Origin: Senimuribacter sp049852125
GTDB lineage: Bacteria > Bacillota > Clostridia > Peptostreptococcales > Anaerovoracaceae
Assembly (NCBI RefSeq): GCF_049852125.1
Contig: NZ_CP187532.1
Span: forward strand, 1,426,001 to 1,490,000
Direction: 5' to 3'
DNA length: 64,000 nucleotides
The translations under genes were made by a program, and so were the position numbers. Of this stretch, positions 31,978-40,801 are shown in pieces. Under the pieces are notes generated by a model. It saw only the letters and a list, made by a program, of their open reading frames with translations. It had not been told where the DNA came from and searched no databases. Positions within the stretch are counted from its first letter, which is position 1, and every line of letters starts with the position of its first letter.

Positions 31978-32172
31978 ATGGGTGATTTCAGGAATGACTG
32001 CTGTGACTGTTGTGAACCGAAACCGGATTGCTGCTGTCCGCCGCCAAACAATTGCAATAATGACGCGGGAAGTGGATGGGGAATTCTGATTCTTCTTATT
32101 GTACTGTATTTCCTTTTCTGTGGAAATAATGATAACAATCGAGGCGGAGGGCTCTTTGGAGGACTGTTTTAA
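31978..32172 (+). CDS. Small Cys-rich membrane protein, possible spore-related
   Basis: The 64-residue protein has a cysteine-rich N-terminus (NDCCDCCEPKPDCCCPPPNN; eight cysteines there), one membrane helix (WGILILLIVLYFLFCG, about 37-52) and a glycine/asparagine tail (NNDNNRGGGLFGGLF). The helix and Gly-rich end resemble YjcZ-type small sporulation proteins of Bacilli. ACAGGAGG precedes the ATG. A sigma-K-like promoter lies just upstream. A role in the spore surface is inferred. Confidence 0.65.
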   Translation: MGDFRNDCCDCCEPKPDCCCPPPNNCNNDAGSGWGILILLIVLYFLFCGNNDNNRGGGLFGGLF

Positions 32173-32201
32173 TCGCCGGTATTTTTGAACAGGAACATAT
32201 G

Positions 32202-32246
32202 AAATCCCCGGTCTTTTGGCTGATGCTGAAAGCGCCGGGGATTTTT
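32202..32246 (+). terminator. Intrinsic terminator
   Basis: AAATCCCCGG (32202-32211) pairs with CCGGGGATTT (32235-32244), followed by T. Confidence 0.82.
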
Positions 32247-32253
32247 CTTCCTC

Positions 32254-32282
32254 TTGTTATTTTTTGCTTTAGATGATAGAAT
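32254..32282 (+). promoter_or_regulatory. Promoter of the D-aminoacylase-like gene
   Basis: TTGTTA (32254-32259), a 17-base spacer and TAGAAT (32277-32282), 39 bases before the ATG. Confidence 0.6.
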
Positions 32283-32320
32283 GATGTAATAATACATATT
32301 ATTCTGGGAGGTGCTTAGAG

Positions 32321-33676
32321 ATGATGGACTTATTATTGATCAATGGACAGTATCCGGATTTTCAGTCCGGAGAAATGAAATATGCCAATGTTGGAGTGCA
32401 GGATGGAAAGATTACTTATATTGGGTCAGAGACGCCTGAAGCAGTTAAAACAATTGATGTTGCAGGGTGTGTAGTTTCTCCCGGCTTCATTGACATCCAT
32501 ATGCATGAGGAAAACTTCAAAGAGGAAGGGGAACATTATGTTATCGCGCAGATGATGCTGGAAATGGGTGTCACCACCGCGGTAGGCGGTAACTGCGGGA
32601 TTCAAAAACAGGATCTTTCGGAATTTAAAGCTGTTCTCACACGTCTTGGAGGAAGTCCGGTTAATTACATCATGCTGGCAGGCTATAATCAAATGCGGTA
32701 CAAGCTTGGAATCAAGAGATACGATGCGGCGACAAAGGAGCAGAGAGAAACAATCAAAGCTCTGCTCAGGCAGGAGCTTGAAGAAGGCGCTTATGGGATT
32801 TCTTTCGGTATTGAATACGATCCTGGGATTACTTTGGAGGAAATGCTGGATGCGTTGACCGTCAGCGATGATCCTCATTTGCTCGCGGCGGCCCATTATC
32901 GTGAGGACTGCCTGACAAATATTGATTCTATTATGGAGATGATTGAAATTGCGGATAGAATTCCTATGAAGTTTCAGATTTCCCATCTGTCCAGCTGCTC
33001 TGCAATGGGACTGATGGATGAATCGCTTGCGGCGATCAATCATGCCATGGAAAAAAATCCTCGGTTGGATTATGACACTTATCCATACAACGCATTTTCC
33101 ACCTATATGGGATCTGCTGTATTTGAGGACGGTTGTATTGAAGGCTGGCATAAGGATTACAGCGACATTCTTCTTACCGATGAACCATATAAGGATGTGC
33201 GGTGCGACCGGGAGACCTTTGTAAAGGTTAGAGAAGAATATCCTGATATGCTTGCAGTCGCTTTTGTGATGAACGAGGAAGAAATTGCCTCTGCAATCGC
33301 CAACAAAAACGGCATGGTAGCCAGCGACGCTATCATCAATAACGGTAACGGACATCCACGGGCAGCGGGAACTTTCCCGAGAGTGTTGGGAAAATACGTT
33401 CGAGAGGATAAAGCGCTGCCTCTGATCGACGCGATACGAAAGATGACACTGGAACCGGCAAGAAGATTGGAGCTTTCTGATAAAGGCAGAATTGAAATCG
33501 GATGTGACGCGGATATCACAGTGTTTAATCCTGATACGGTGATTGACGGCGCAACGTTCTCTGATCTTCATATTCAGCCGGAGGGAATCGAATATGTATT
33601 TATCGGCGGAAATATGGCTATGGATCACAAGAAAACTGTAGATGGCAGATTGGGTAGATTTATCAGTTATAAATAG
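32321..33676 (+). CDS. N-acyl-D-amino-acid deacylase-type amidohydrolase
   Basis: The 451-residue metal-dependent amidohydrolase shows the HxH metal site GFIDIHMHEE (about 57-66), the cysteine GNCGI typical of D-aminoacylases, SHLSS, and the catalytic-type aspartate in MVASDAII. A beta-sandwich completes both ends (LLINGQYPD and ADITVFNPDTV). The family hydrolyses N-acyl-D-amino acids, but dihydroorotase- and dipeptidase-like relatives are close, so the substrate is uncertain. GGGAGG precedes the start by 9 bases. A terminator separates it from the YfcC transporter, yet the neighbourhood suggests use of acylated amino acids or peptides. Confidence 0.78.
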   Translation: MMDLLLINGQYPDFQSGEMKYANVGVQDGKITYIGSETPEAVKTIDVAGCVVSPGFIDIHMHEENFKEEGEHYVIAQMMLEMGVTTAVGGNCGIQKQDLSEFKAVLTRLGGSPVNYIMLAGYNQMRYKLGIKRYDAATKEQRETIKALLRQELEEGAYGISFGIEYDPGITLEEMLDALTVSDDPHLLAAAHYREDCLTNIDSIMEMIEIADRIPMKFQISHLSSCSAMGLMDESLAAINHAMEKNPRLDYDTYPYNAFSTYMGSAVFEDGCIEGWHKDYSDILLTDEPYKDVRCDRETFVKVREEYPDMLAVAFVMNEEEIASAIANKNGMVASDAIINNGNGHPRAAGTFPRVLGKYVREDKALPLIDAIRKMTLEPARRLELSDKGRIEIGCDADITVFNPDTVIDGATFSDLHIQPEGIEYVFIGGNMAMDHKKTVDGRLGRFISYK

Positions 33677-33688
33677 ATATAGAAAAGT

Positions 33689-33721
33689 AAAGCGCTTGCT
33701 GATCATAGCAGGCGCTTTTAG
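33689..33721 (+). terminator. Intrinsic terminator
   Basis: AAAGCGCTTGCT (33689-33700) pairs with AGCAGGCGCTTT (33707-33718, one G-U) and T follows. Confidence 0.78.
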
Positions 33722-33771
33722 CAAAAGAAAAGTAATATAAATGTAAATGTGAAAAAATTATCTCGAAAGTG

Positions 33772-33800
33772 TTGAAAAGCTATATGTTGTGTGATAAGAT
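33772..33800 (+). promoter_or_regulatory. Promoter of the YfcC-like gene
   Basis: TTGAAA (33772-33777), a 17-base spacer and TAAGAT (33795-33800), giving a leader of about 65 bases. Confidence 0.55.
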
Positions 33801-33870
33801 TGTGAAGTAGAGTTTCCAATAGTGGACTCAATCTATATTTATTCATTTTAATTTATAAGGAGGCAATTTT

Positions 33871-35277
33871 ATGGAAAAGAAAAAGAAATTTGCTGTGCCT
33901 CACGTTTATATCCTGCTGTTAGGAATCATTTTGATTTGCAGTGTATTAACTTACATTGTACCGGCAGGTACGTATGACATGGAGACGATCACGATGTCAA
34001 ACGGGGCTGAACGTGAAGTTGTTAATTCAGAGTCCTTCCACAATGTGGATCCAACTCCGGTTACGCTTCTGCAGTTTTTAACGGCTGTACCTAGAGGCTT
34101 GCAGGAATCTGCACAGATCATCTTCTTCATCTTCATCGTTGGAGGAACGATGACAGTGGTGCAGGAGACAAGAGCAATTGAGGCTGGCATGGGACGGTTG
34201 ATCAAGGCTTTGAAAAACAAATCTATCGTTATTATTCCAATTGTTATGCTGCTGTTTTCCATCTGCGGTTCTGTTTTCGGTATGGCAGAGGAAACGATTC
34301 CTTTTATTCCGATTTTCGTTTCGCTATGTGTGGCCATGGGCTATGACTCGATGACAGGAGCTGCTATCGTATTTTGCGGCGCAGGCGCTGGATTTGCCGG
34401 TGCGTTTATCAATCCGTTTACTCTGCAGGTTGCGCAGGGAATAGCAGGACTTCCGCCGCTTTCCGCTATGGGATTCAGAATTGTAATGTACGTAGCGTTT
34501 GTTCTTCTGGCAATTGCATTTGTAATGCGTTACGCATTGAAGATCAAGAAGAATCCGGAACTGTCATCTATGCATGAATTCGATAAGACCAGAGAAGATA
34601 CTGTAGATTTGGAGGATCTTCCTGCTTTTGGCGGCAAGGAAAAAGCGATTCTGTTGGTGTTCGTAGCCGCTATTATTATTCTGGTCGTATGTGTTATTAA
34701 ATTAGGCTGGTACATGGATGAAATCGCGGCGCTGTTCCTGGGGATGTCATTCATCGTAGCTATTATCGCGAGAATGGGATTCAATAACTATGCTACCGTA
34801 TTAGGCAGAGGCATGGCTGATATCGCATCCGGCGCGCTGGTTGTAGGTTTTGCAAGAGGTATTCTGGTCGTTATGACTGACGGACAGATTCTTCACACAA
34901 TTCTCCACGCTGCGGCGGAAGGTCTGTCAAAGCTTCCGTCAATGGTATCTGCCGTAGGTATGTATATCTTCCAGTGTCTGTTAAACTTCCTGGTTCCGTC
35001 AGGCTCCGGACAGGCGGCTGTATCTATTCCTATCATGGCTCCTCTGGGAGATTTGGTTGGCGTTTCAAGACAGACTGCTTGTATCGCGTTCCAGTTAGGT
35101 GATGGTATTTCCAACATCTTTACACCGACCTCCGGATACTTTATGGCAGGTCTTGCTATTGCAAAGGTTCCTTGGGCAAAATGGGCGAAGTGGATTTTGC
35201 CGTTAATCGGATTACAGTATCTCCTGGGCGCGATCTTTGTAGTCGTTGCACAGGCTATGAACTTAGGACCATTCTAA
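33871..35277 (+). CDS. YfcC/DcuC-superfamily transporter
   Basis: The 468-residue transporter has about 12 helices. The N-terminus (VPHVYILLLGIILICSVLTY) followed by an IVPAGTYD segment, FIFIVGGTMTVVQET and the late FTPTSGYFMAGLAIAKVPWAKW are characteristic of the YfcC family (Pfam DcuC-type fold). Members are predicted to carry peptides, amino acids or their derivatives, or C4-dicarboxylates. AAGGAGG precedes the ATG. The M20 amidohydrolase downstream is likely in the same transcript, with a hairpin in between that would reduce its expression; by analogy with AbgT/AbgB this suggests import and hydrolysis of an acyl-amino acid or peptide. Confidence 0.82.
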   Translation: MEKKKKFAVPHVYILLLGIILICSVLTYIVPAGTYDMETITMSNGAEREVVNSESFHNVDPTPVTLLQFLTAVPRGLQESAQIIFFIFIVGGTMTVVQETRAIEAGMGRLIKALKNKSIVIIPIVMLLFSICGSVFGMAEETIPFIPIFVSLCVAMGYDSMTGAAIVFCGAGAGFAGAFINPFTLQVAQGIAGLPPLSAMGFRIVMYVAFVLLAIAFVMRYALKIKKNPELSSMHEFDKTREDTVDLEDLPAFGGKEKAILLVFVAAIIILVVCVIKLGWYMDEIAALFLGMSFIVAIIARMGFNNYATVLGRGMADIASGALVVGFARGILVVMTDGQILHTILHAAAEGLSKLPSMVSAVGMYIFQCLLNFLVPSGSGQAAVSIPIMAPLGDLVGVSRQTACIAFQLGDGISNIFTPTSGYFMAGLAIAKVPWAKWAKWILPLIGLQYLLGAIFVVVAQAMNLGPF

Positions 35278-35299
35278 AACTGGCATATCTAAATTACAG

Positions 35300-35333
35300 A
35301 AATGGCATATTGCTTGCGATATGCCATTTTTTT
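35300..35333 (+). terminator. Terminator/attenuator between transporter and amidohydrolase
   Basis: AAATGGCATAT (35300-35310) pairs with ATATGCCATTT (35319-35329) and a T-run. An upstream copy TGGCATATC (35281-35289) could pair with GATATGCCA (35318-35326) instead. Confidence 0.75.
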
Positions 35334-35349
35334 CAAAGGAGATGATAGG

Positions 35350-36522
35350 ATGCAATACAATCAATTAAAGGATGAGATCTTTGCTGCAATTGAAAAGCAT
35401 CGGGAGGAAATGATTGATCTTAACAATTGGATAGCAGATCACCCGGAGGTTTCAGGTGAGGAATATGAAACTTCTAAGAGGCTGGTAGAAACTCTGCGGG
35501 ATCACGGCTATGATGTGGAATATCCTTTTGATGGAATGGAAACTGCGTTTAGAGGAATCTACGGAGCGAATGATCATAAATATAAGATCGCAATTCTGAC
35601 AGAATATGATGCATTGCCTGAGATCGGTCATGCTTGCGGGCATTGTCTTTCCGGCGCTATCAGCGTATTAGCCGGACTAGCGACGAAAGATCTGCAGGAT
35701 GTGTTAAACGCTGATATTCACGTGGTAGGTACACCGGTGGAGGAAACGGCAGGAGCAAAATGTCAGATGGTGAAGGACGGCGTTTTTGATGCGTATGATA
35801 TGGCTATTATGGTGCATCTCTATAATTCTAATCTGCTGGCTCCGAAATTACAATGTCTGGCATGCAATATGTATACCTTTCATGGAAAGGCAGCGCACGC
35901 GTCTGCAGCGCCGTGGGACGGCGTTAACGCTTACAATGCCGCGCAGCTGATGTTTCATGGCATCGATATGATGCGCCAGCATACGCATCAGGACGCGCAG
36001 TTCCATGGGATTATTCAGCATGGCGGTGAAGCGCCGGGGATTGTCCCGGAAAGAGTAGATGCGGAGGTTTGGACCAGAGCGTTGAATCGGGATTATCTGA
36101 TGAAGCTTCTGGATTGGGTTGCTGATTGCGCGCAGGCTGGCGCTCTTGCGACACATGCTACATGGGAGGTGCATCCGACTTCTGAAATTTATTTTGATAT
36201 GAAACCGAATGCTACCGGGGTCGCGGCTCTTGAAGAAATTTACAGCGAATTAGGTATTGAGGTCAATGGCGACCCGGACAAGCTTTTCGGATCTTCTGAC
36301 GCGGGTAATGTTAGTTACGCATGTCCGGCGTTTCATCCCTGCCTTCAGGTGACTGATTTTGATACGCCGATTCACACAAGAGGATTCGCGGAAGCTATGA
36401 AGTCAGATCGGGCATATCAGGCGCTTGTGGATGGCGCGAAGATTATAGGCCTGCAAATCGCGAAGATATTCAGCGAGGATGAAAAGGTTCAGGCTATGAA
36501 AGCTGACTTTGCAGGTAATTGA
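35350..36522 (+). CDS. M20-family amidohydrolase (AbgB-like)
   Basis: The 390-residue metal-dependent hydrolase is of the M20D type. EYDALPEIGHACGHC (about 78-92), GTPVEETAGAKC and HASAAPWDGVNAYNA are the metal-site and dimer-domain motifs; the last metal ligand region is SSDAGNVSYACPAFHP. Relatives cleave aminoacyl-p-aminobenzoate-glutamate, N-acyl amino acids or dipeptides. The start at 35350 follows AAGGAGATGATAGG; an earlier in-frame start overlaps the attenuator hairpin. A small membrane protein follows with a 4-base overlap. Confidence 0.87.
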   Translation: MQYNQLKDEIFAAIEKHREEMIDLNNWIADHPEVSGEEYETSKRLVETLRDHGYDVEYPFDGMETAFRGIYGANDHKYKIAILTEYDALPEIGHACGHCLSGAISVLAGLATKDLQDVLNADIHVVGTPVEETAGAKCQMVKDGVFDAYDMAIMVHLYNSNLLAPKLQCLACNMYTFHGKAAHASAAPWDGVNAYNAAQLMFHGIDMMRQHTHQDAQFHGIIQHGGEAPGIVPERVDAEVWTRALNRDYLMKLLDWVADCAQAGALATHATWEVHPTSEIYFDMKPNATGVAALEEIYSELGIEVNGDPDKLFGSSDAGNVSYACPAFHPCLQVTDFDTPIHTRGFAEAMKSDRAYQALVDGAKIIGLQIAKIFSEDEKVQAMKADFAGN

Positions 36523-36770
36523 TTATGAGATGGTTTCTGATGTTTTTACCGCCTTTTTTGGCGATTGCCGTATTGGTCACTGCAATCATTAATGGTTTTA
36601 ATAAACAGGCTTTTTTTGTAGCGGCCGGCATAACCATGGTAATTAATATGTTTGCCATGCATTATCTGACTTTATATGGATTTCTGTGTACTTTGACGAT
36701 TCCGTTGGCAGGAATTTATGTAGCAATATGTTTGGTTCTTTCTATCAGGGAACGGCGGGATAATAAATAA
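36519..36770 (+). CDS. Small membrane protein, unknown
   Basis: The 83-residue protein contains two or three hydrophobic helices (about 4-24, 28-50, 53-73) and a charged C-terminus (SIRERRDNK). It begins inside the stop codon of the M20 gene (ATGA-type overlap), so it is translated with it. Not recognised; perhaps a companion of the transporter. Confidence 0.6.
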   Translation: MIMRWFLMFLPPFLAIAVLVTAIINGFNKQAFFVAAGITMVINMFAMHYLTLYGFLCTLTIPLAGIYVAICLVLSIRERRDNK

Positions 36771-36790
36771 TATATTTTTCTAACGAGAGG

Positions 36791-36820
36791 GCTGCTTCTA
36801 TACATCAGGAGCAGCTTTTT
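36791..36820 (+). terminator. Intrinsic terminator
   Basis: GCTGCTTCT (36791-36799) pairs with AGGAGCAGC (36807-36815, one G-U), followed by five T. Confidence 0.75.
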
Positions 36821-36865
36821 GCATAGATTTTCGTGCATTTGCCGCGATTGGAATATTACTTTCTC

Positions 36866-36894
36866 TTGTCATTTTTCATATCAAATGATAAAAT
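36866..36894 (+). promoter_or_regulatory. Promoter of the rarD operon
   Basis: TTGTCA (36866-36871), a 17-base spacer and TAAAAT (36889-36894), 47 bases before the start at 36942. Confidence 0.75.
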
Positions 36895-36941
36895 GATATG
36901 TTAGTGAAAGAAAAAATTTCAAATTAGGGATGGAAAAATAT

Positions 36942-37865
36942 ATGGAAAGAAAGAACTATCGAATCGGGCTAAGCTGTGCCATTGGTTGTGCGGTGGTATG
37001 GGGTTTTCTGCCGATTTATTGGAACGCGCTGAAGCCTATCGACTCCGGCGTTATCATATTCTATAGAGTTGCGCTTATGCCGTTGGTTTGTTTTCTTGCC
37101 AGTCTATGCAAAGAGCGCAGCTTACGCGCGGTATTTGCGCCGTTGATTGAAAATAAAAAGTTGATGCTGCTTTATTTCGTAGCGGGTATTATTATCACCA
37201 TTAACTGGAGCATCTATATCTGGGCAGTAAATGCTGGTCATCTGATTCAATGCAGTATGGGTTATTTTTTAGAACCCTTAGTTGTCTGTATCTTTGGCAT
37301 CGTCGTTTATAAGGAACGAGTTAATGGATGGAAAAAGCTTTCAATGCTGCTGGCTCTCTGCGGACTGTTGGTTATGATCATCGGGTATAAGCAAATCCCT
37401 TTGATTGCTGTAGGTTTAGGACTGTCCTTCGCGGTTTACGCCGCGGTAAAGAAAAGTGTAGATTTAAGCCCGCTGCAGTCGTTGCTTTATGAGACCATGT
37501 TTTTAGTTCCGGCGGCTCTGGGATTCATACTATATTACGAAACCTCAGGAATGGGAGCATTGGTTACCGGAGGCGGTTTCAAATTTTTCTTGTTGATGTT
37601 CGCGGGTATTGCTACAGCAGTACCTATGGGTCTGTTCTCCTTTGCAGCCAATAAACTGCCTTTAATTACGGTAGGCCTTACAGAGTACATATCGCCGTCC
37701 ATTTCATTGGTTTTAGGCATATTCCTTTTTAGAGAGCCTTTTGACGTTATTCAGTTCAGCGCCTTTGTCGTGATCTGGATAGGACTTGCATTTTTTACTT
37801 ATGGAGAAGTAATTGATAGCAGAGCTGCTGCGCAGGAAAAAACGATAAAGGGGGAGAATGAATGA
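36942..37865 (+). CDS. rarD: RarD-type EamA transporter
   Basis: The 307-residue, ten-helix drug/metabolite transporter matches RarD: the N-terminus reads GLSCAIGCAVVWGFLPIYWN, then the EamA repeat (AGIIITINWSIYIWAVNAGH, SMGYFLEPLVVCIFGI). The start at 36942 has AGGGATGG 8 bases upstream; an ATG at 36930 lies within that site. The RarD family was named for chloramphenicol sensitivity, but its substrate is unknown. It overlaps the next gene by 4 bases and heads a three-gene operon of two transport domains and two hydrolases. Confidence 0.85.
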   Translation: MERKNYRIGLSCAIGCAVVWGFLPIYWNALKPIDSGVIIFYRVALMPLVCFLASLCKERSLRAVFAPLIENKKLMLLYFVAGIIITINWSIYIWAVNAGHLIQCSMGYFLEPLVVCIFGIVVYKERVNGWKKLSMLLALCGLLVMIIGYKQIPLIAVGLGLSFAVYAAVKKSVDLSPLQSLLYETMFLVPAALGFILYYETSGMGALVTGGGFKFFLLMFAGIATAVPMGLFSFAANKLPLITVGLTEYISPSISLVLGIFLFREPFDVIQFSAFVVIWIGLAFFTYGEVIDSRAAAQEKTIKGENE

Positions 37866-39862
37866 AAAAGCTCAATTGCTTTCATGTAGCCGCGCTATAT
37901 GTGGGCACGCTTATGGGCGCGGGTTTCGCATCCGGCAGAGAAGGCTGGCAGTTTTTCGGTGTGTTCGGCATGAATGGATACATGGGCCTTGCTATTGCTG
38001 GCTTTCTGTTTATGACAATAGGCATGATGGTAAGCTATATTGCCAGAACCTTGCATACAGATGACATGGGACGTATTATTGTTTTTGTGGATCATCCAAA
38101 GTTGACGGCCGCAATAGGCTATTTCATGGCCGCAATTCTCTATACTATTATTATATCTATGTCAGCAGCAGGAGGGTCTTTTCTGGCTCAGCAGTTTGGA
38201 TTGCCGCAGGCGGTAGGCGGTATTATCATCGTTGTTTTGGTAATCATTACTGTACTGGGAGATTTTGAACGAATCTCGAAGGTATTCAGGCTCATCGTAC
38301 CGGCCTTGTTCATTGTGGATATGGCCGTATGCATGATAGTTATCTGCTCTGATATTGAACAGAGCGGTGCAACCAGTGGATTTCCTGCCAGTTCCATGGC
38401 GTCTACATGGCTATGGTCATCGATTATCTTTGTTTCATATAACATGCTGGGGATGATTCCTATCGTAGGCGCTTCCTCAGTAAATGCAAAGAGTAAAGGG
38501 CATGGAATTTTTGGCGCCGGACTTGGCGGATTTCTTTTGGCGGCGCTGACCTTTATGCTGATTACCGGACTGCGTAAGGATATGGCTTTTTCAAATTCTA
38601 TGGATCTGCCGATGTTAGCGTATTCCGGCAGGATATCACCTGTAGCGAATCTTATCTTCGGCGTGATTCTGTTCGCCGCGATTTATTCGGCCGCTACTAG
38701 TACATATTATGGTTTTTCGACAAAGATAAAAAACGGTCCTAGGAAAAAATACATACTTATTGCAGGCGCAGCCATAGGATTTGTGTGCGGACTGACTGGC
38801 TTTAAGACCATCGTGGCGTATCTTTACCCTGTGGAGGGATATATAGGATTGACTATTATGGCGAGCATTATCATTCATTTTTTCAGAGTGCTGCTGCAGA
38901 ATAAAAAAGGTGAATCTGCACTACAGCAGGAGATACCTTCAGACCAGGAAATTTGCGCTTTGTTTGATGATTACGATCGTTATGCTTTTCCTGATGGCAT
39001 CCGTAGAGTCACGGCAGGTGCAGGTGGAGAAGCTATCCTGATCTTTGGGCCGGAGAAAACGGCATTGTACGACACCGGTATGGCCTATTGTCATGACGGT
39101 TTGGTCGATAATATTAAAGGGTGTCTGTCGGAGTTTGGCCGATCCGGTCTGGACTGTGTTCTTTTGTCGCATACCCATTATGACCATATTGGCGCGTTGC
39201 CTTATGTGATTTTGCAGTGGCCTGACGTTCAGGTGTACGGCGCTGCGAAGGCAAGGGAGGTATTTGAAAGTCAGGGCGCAAAGAAAACTATGAAGCGCCT
39301 TGGAGAGGAGGCAAGAAATAATTATGCTGAATCTAAAGAGGATATTTTGACCGACCCGATGCGGGTAGATCACGTAGTAAAGGACGGAGATCATATTTCT
39401 CTGGGAGGGGATATGTATATCCATGTGCTGGAAACCAAGGGCCATACTGATTGTTCTTTGGCATATGTATTAGAACCGGAAAGCTTGATGTTTACTAGTG
39501 AGAGTACAGGCGTCATGCGCTTTCCACCAGAAATTACCACGGCCATTTTGAAGGATTTTCAGGATACTCTAAATGCTGCTGATAAATGTAAAGCGTATGG
39601 GGCTAAACAGCTGGTAGTGCCTCATTCAGGCTTACTGCCGGAAGGAGCAACACCGTTTTACTTCGATCTTTATCGAAGATATGCGGAGGAAGAAAGAGAT
39701 TTTATCCTTCAACTTTATGACCGCGGGTTAAGCCGTGAACAGATTACGATGGAATTTGAAAAACGGTTTTGGTCTGACCGGCGAGGTGAAGATCAACCTA
39801 AAGCTGCTTTTCTGGAAAACGCGAAGTATTCGATTAAGCATATTCTGGAAGTGTTCCGATGA
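37862..39862 (+). CDS. Fusion of a YkvI-type (LeuT-fold) transporter and a metallo-beta-lactamase-fold hydrolase
   Basis: One unbroken 666-codon frame joins two proteins. Residues 1 to about 345 resemble the YkvI membrane family: GTLMGAGFASGREGWQFF at the N-terminus and about ten helices. After a short linker (NKKGESALQQEIPSDQE, about 348-363) comes a complete metallo-hydrolase domain with SHTHYDHIG (His437, His439, Asp441, His442), GHTD (His528) and VPHSG (His588). The usual bridging Asp after the third strand reads TSES (Glu547 nearest). A helical C-terminus follows. The hydrolase would sit on one membrane face beside the transporter. It overlaps rarD and the next gene by 4 bases each. Substrate unknown. 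Confidence 0.78.
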   Translation: MKKLNCFHVAALYVGTLMGAGFASGREGWQFFGVFGMNGYMGLAIAGFLFMTIGMMVSYIARTLHTDDMGRIIVFVDHPKLTAAIGYFMAAILYTIIISMSAAGGSFLAQQFGLPQAVGGIIIVVLVIITVLGDFERISKVFRLIVPALFIVDMAVCMIVICSDIEQSGATSGFPASSMASTWLWSSIIFVSYNMLGMIPIVGASSVNAKSKGHGIFGAGLGGFLLAALTFMLITGLRKDMAFSNSMDLPMLAYSGRISPVANLIFGVILFAAIYSAATSTYYGFSTKIKNGPRKKYILIAGAAIGFVCGLTGFKTIVAYLYPVEGYIGLTIMASIIIHFFRVLLQNKKGESALQQEIPSDQEICALFDDYDRYAFPDGIRRVTAGAGGEAILIFGPEKTALYDTGMAYCHDGLVDNIKGCLSEFGRSGLDCVLLSHTHYDHIGALPYVILQWPDVQVYGAAKAREVFESQGAKKTMKRLGEEARNNYAESKEDILTDPMRVDHVVKDGDHISLGGDMYIHVLETKGHTDCSLAYVLEPESLMFTSESTGVMRFPPEITTAILKDFQDTLNAADKCKAYGAKQLVVPHSGLLPEGATPFYFDLYRRYAEEERDFILQLYDRGLSREQITMEFEKRFWSDRRGEDQPKAAFLENAKYSIKHILEVFR

Positions 39863-40752
39863 AACGAGGAGCTTTGTATACTATAGTTTGCGTCTGCTTA
39901 TTGAGTATCGCTGTCTTGATCTTAGACGCAGAAGAAACAGAGATTCTCACTGAGGATATTGTCATAGAAAACGACGGCGGATTATATACACGGGCGCAAA
40001 TCATGATTCCGGCAAATTATCAAGAGAAAAGGCTGCCGCTTGTTTCGTTGAGCCATGGCTTCCGTGGGTCTATGGACAGCGCGGGAGGAAACTATTTGGC
40101 AGAGAATCTGGCAAAGAACGGCATAGCGACGATACGTATGGATTTTGCCCGCTGCAGAGATGCTGAAGGACGGATACAGATGAATCAATATACTGTAAAT
40201 ACTATGATCAGCGATCAGATAGATTGTATTGATTATATGGCGGCGCATTACAATATAGATATAGACAGAATCGGCTTGTACGGGAGAAGCCTGGGGGGTC
40301 GTGTTGCTATGGCTATGGCCAATGAAGGATATGGAGGATATGATTATCAGGCGTTGGCGCTGGTAGCGCCGGCGGGAAATCAAGACGCTCTGCAGTATTA
40401 TATGGGTGGACAGAAAAATTGGAACAGGATGAAATCCAAGGCTGAAAGAGATGGAAGCGTTATTCATCAGAAGGTGATTTTGACGCCGGATTTTTTCCTC
40501 TCAGTCGAAGATTATATTCCATCACAAACAGCAGGTAAATTTCCTCATCCGGTGTTTGTCATATATAACACAGAGGATTATGTAGTATTACCGGAAACCT
40601 CTATAGAATGTGCGGAAAACTATAAGGATGTTCATATTACAAGGATAACGTCAGTGAAGAGCCCTCACGGCTGCGAAATGGGTTTTAAATCGTCTAAAAC
40701 GAAGGATCAGCTGATTGCGGAAATTACAGCGTTCTTTCTAAAAAATTTATAA
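39859..40752 (+). CDS. Membrane-anchored or secreted alpha/beta hydrolase
   Basis: The 297-residue protein has an N-terminal signal anchor (about 4-23), then an alpha/beta-hydrolase core. SHGFRGSMDSAGG forms the oxyanion region, the nucleophile elbow is YGRSLGG (Ser144), the acid is probably in YNTEDYVV and the histidine in SPHGCEMG. The likely reaction is ester or peptide bond hydrolysis outside the membrane. It overlaps the transporter-hydrolase fusion gene by 4 bases, so all three genes (rarD, fusion, this) are translationally coupled. Substrate not known. Confidence 0.82.
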   Translation: MKRGALYTIVCVCLLSIAVLILDAEETEILTEDIVIENDGGLYTRAQIMIPANYQEKRLPLVSLSHGFRGSMDSAGGNYLAENLAKNGIATIRMDFARCRDAEGRIQMNQYTVNTMISDQIDCIDYMAAHYNIDIDRIGLYGRSLGGRVAMAMANEGYGGYDYQALALVAPAGNQDALQYYMGGQKNWNRMKSKAERDGSVIHQKVILTPDFFLSVEDYIPSQTAGKFPHPVFVIYNTEDYVVLPETSIECAENYKDVHITRITSVKSPHGCEMGFKSSKTKDQLIAEITAFFLKNL

Positions 40753-40759
40753 ATAGGTA

Positions 40760-40791
40760 AAAGGCCGCTCCTTGTTTCGGGGGCGGCCTTT
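40760..40791. terminator. Bidirectional terminator
   Basis: AAAGGCCGC (40760-40768) pairs with GCGGCCTTT (40783-40791), between convergent genes. Confidence 0.78.
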
Positions 40792-40801
40792 GCAGTTAAA
40801 C

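Noticed and set aside
32426..33724. Long open frame on the minus strand (about 430 codons) opposite the D-aminoacylase-like gene
   Set aside because: It is the antisense of a well-recognised coding gene, its product has no recognisable domains, and no promoter or ribosome site supports it.
37862..39862. Transporter-hydrolase fusion as two genes merged by a sequencing error
   Set aside because: The frame is continuous, the linker has plausible composition, no start codon or ribosome site lies at the junction, and the downstream gene overlaps in the usual ATGA manner; an error remains possible but has no positive support.
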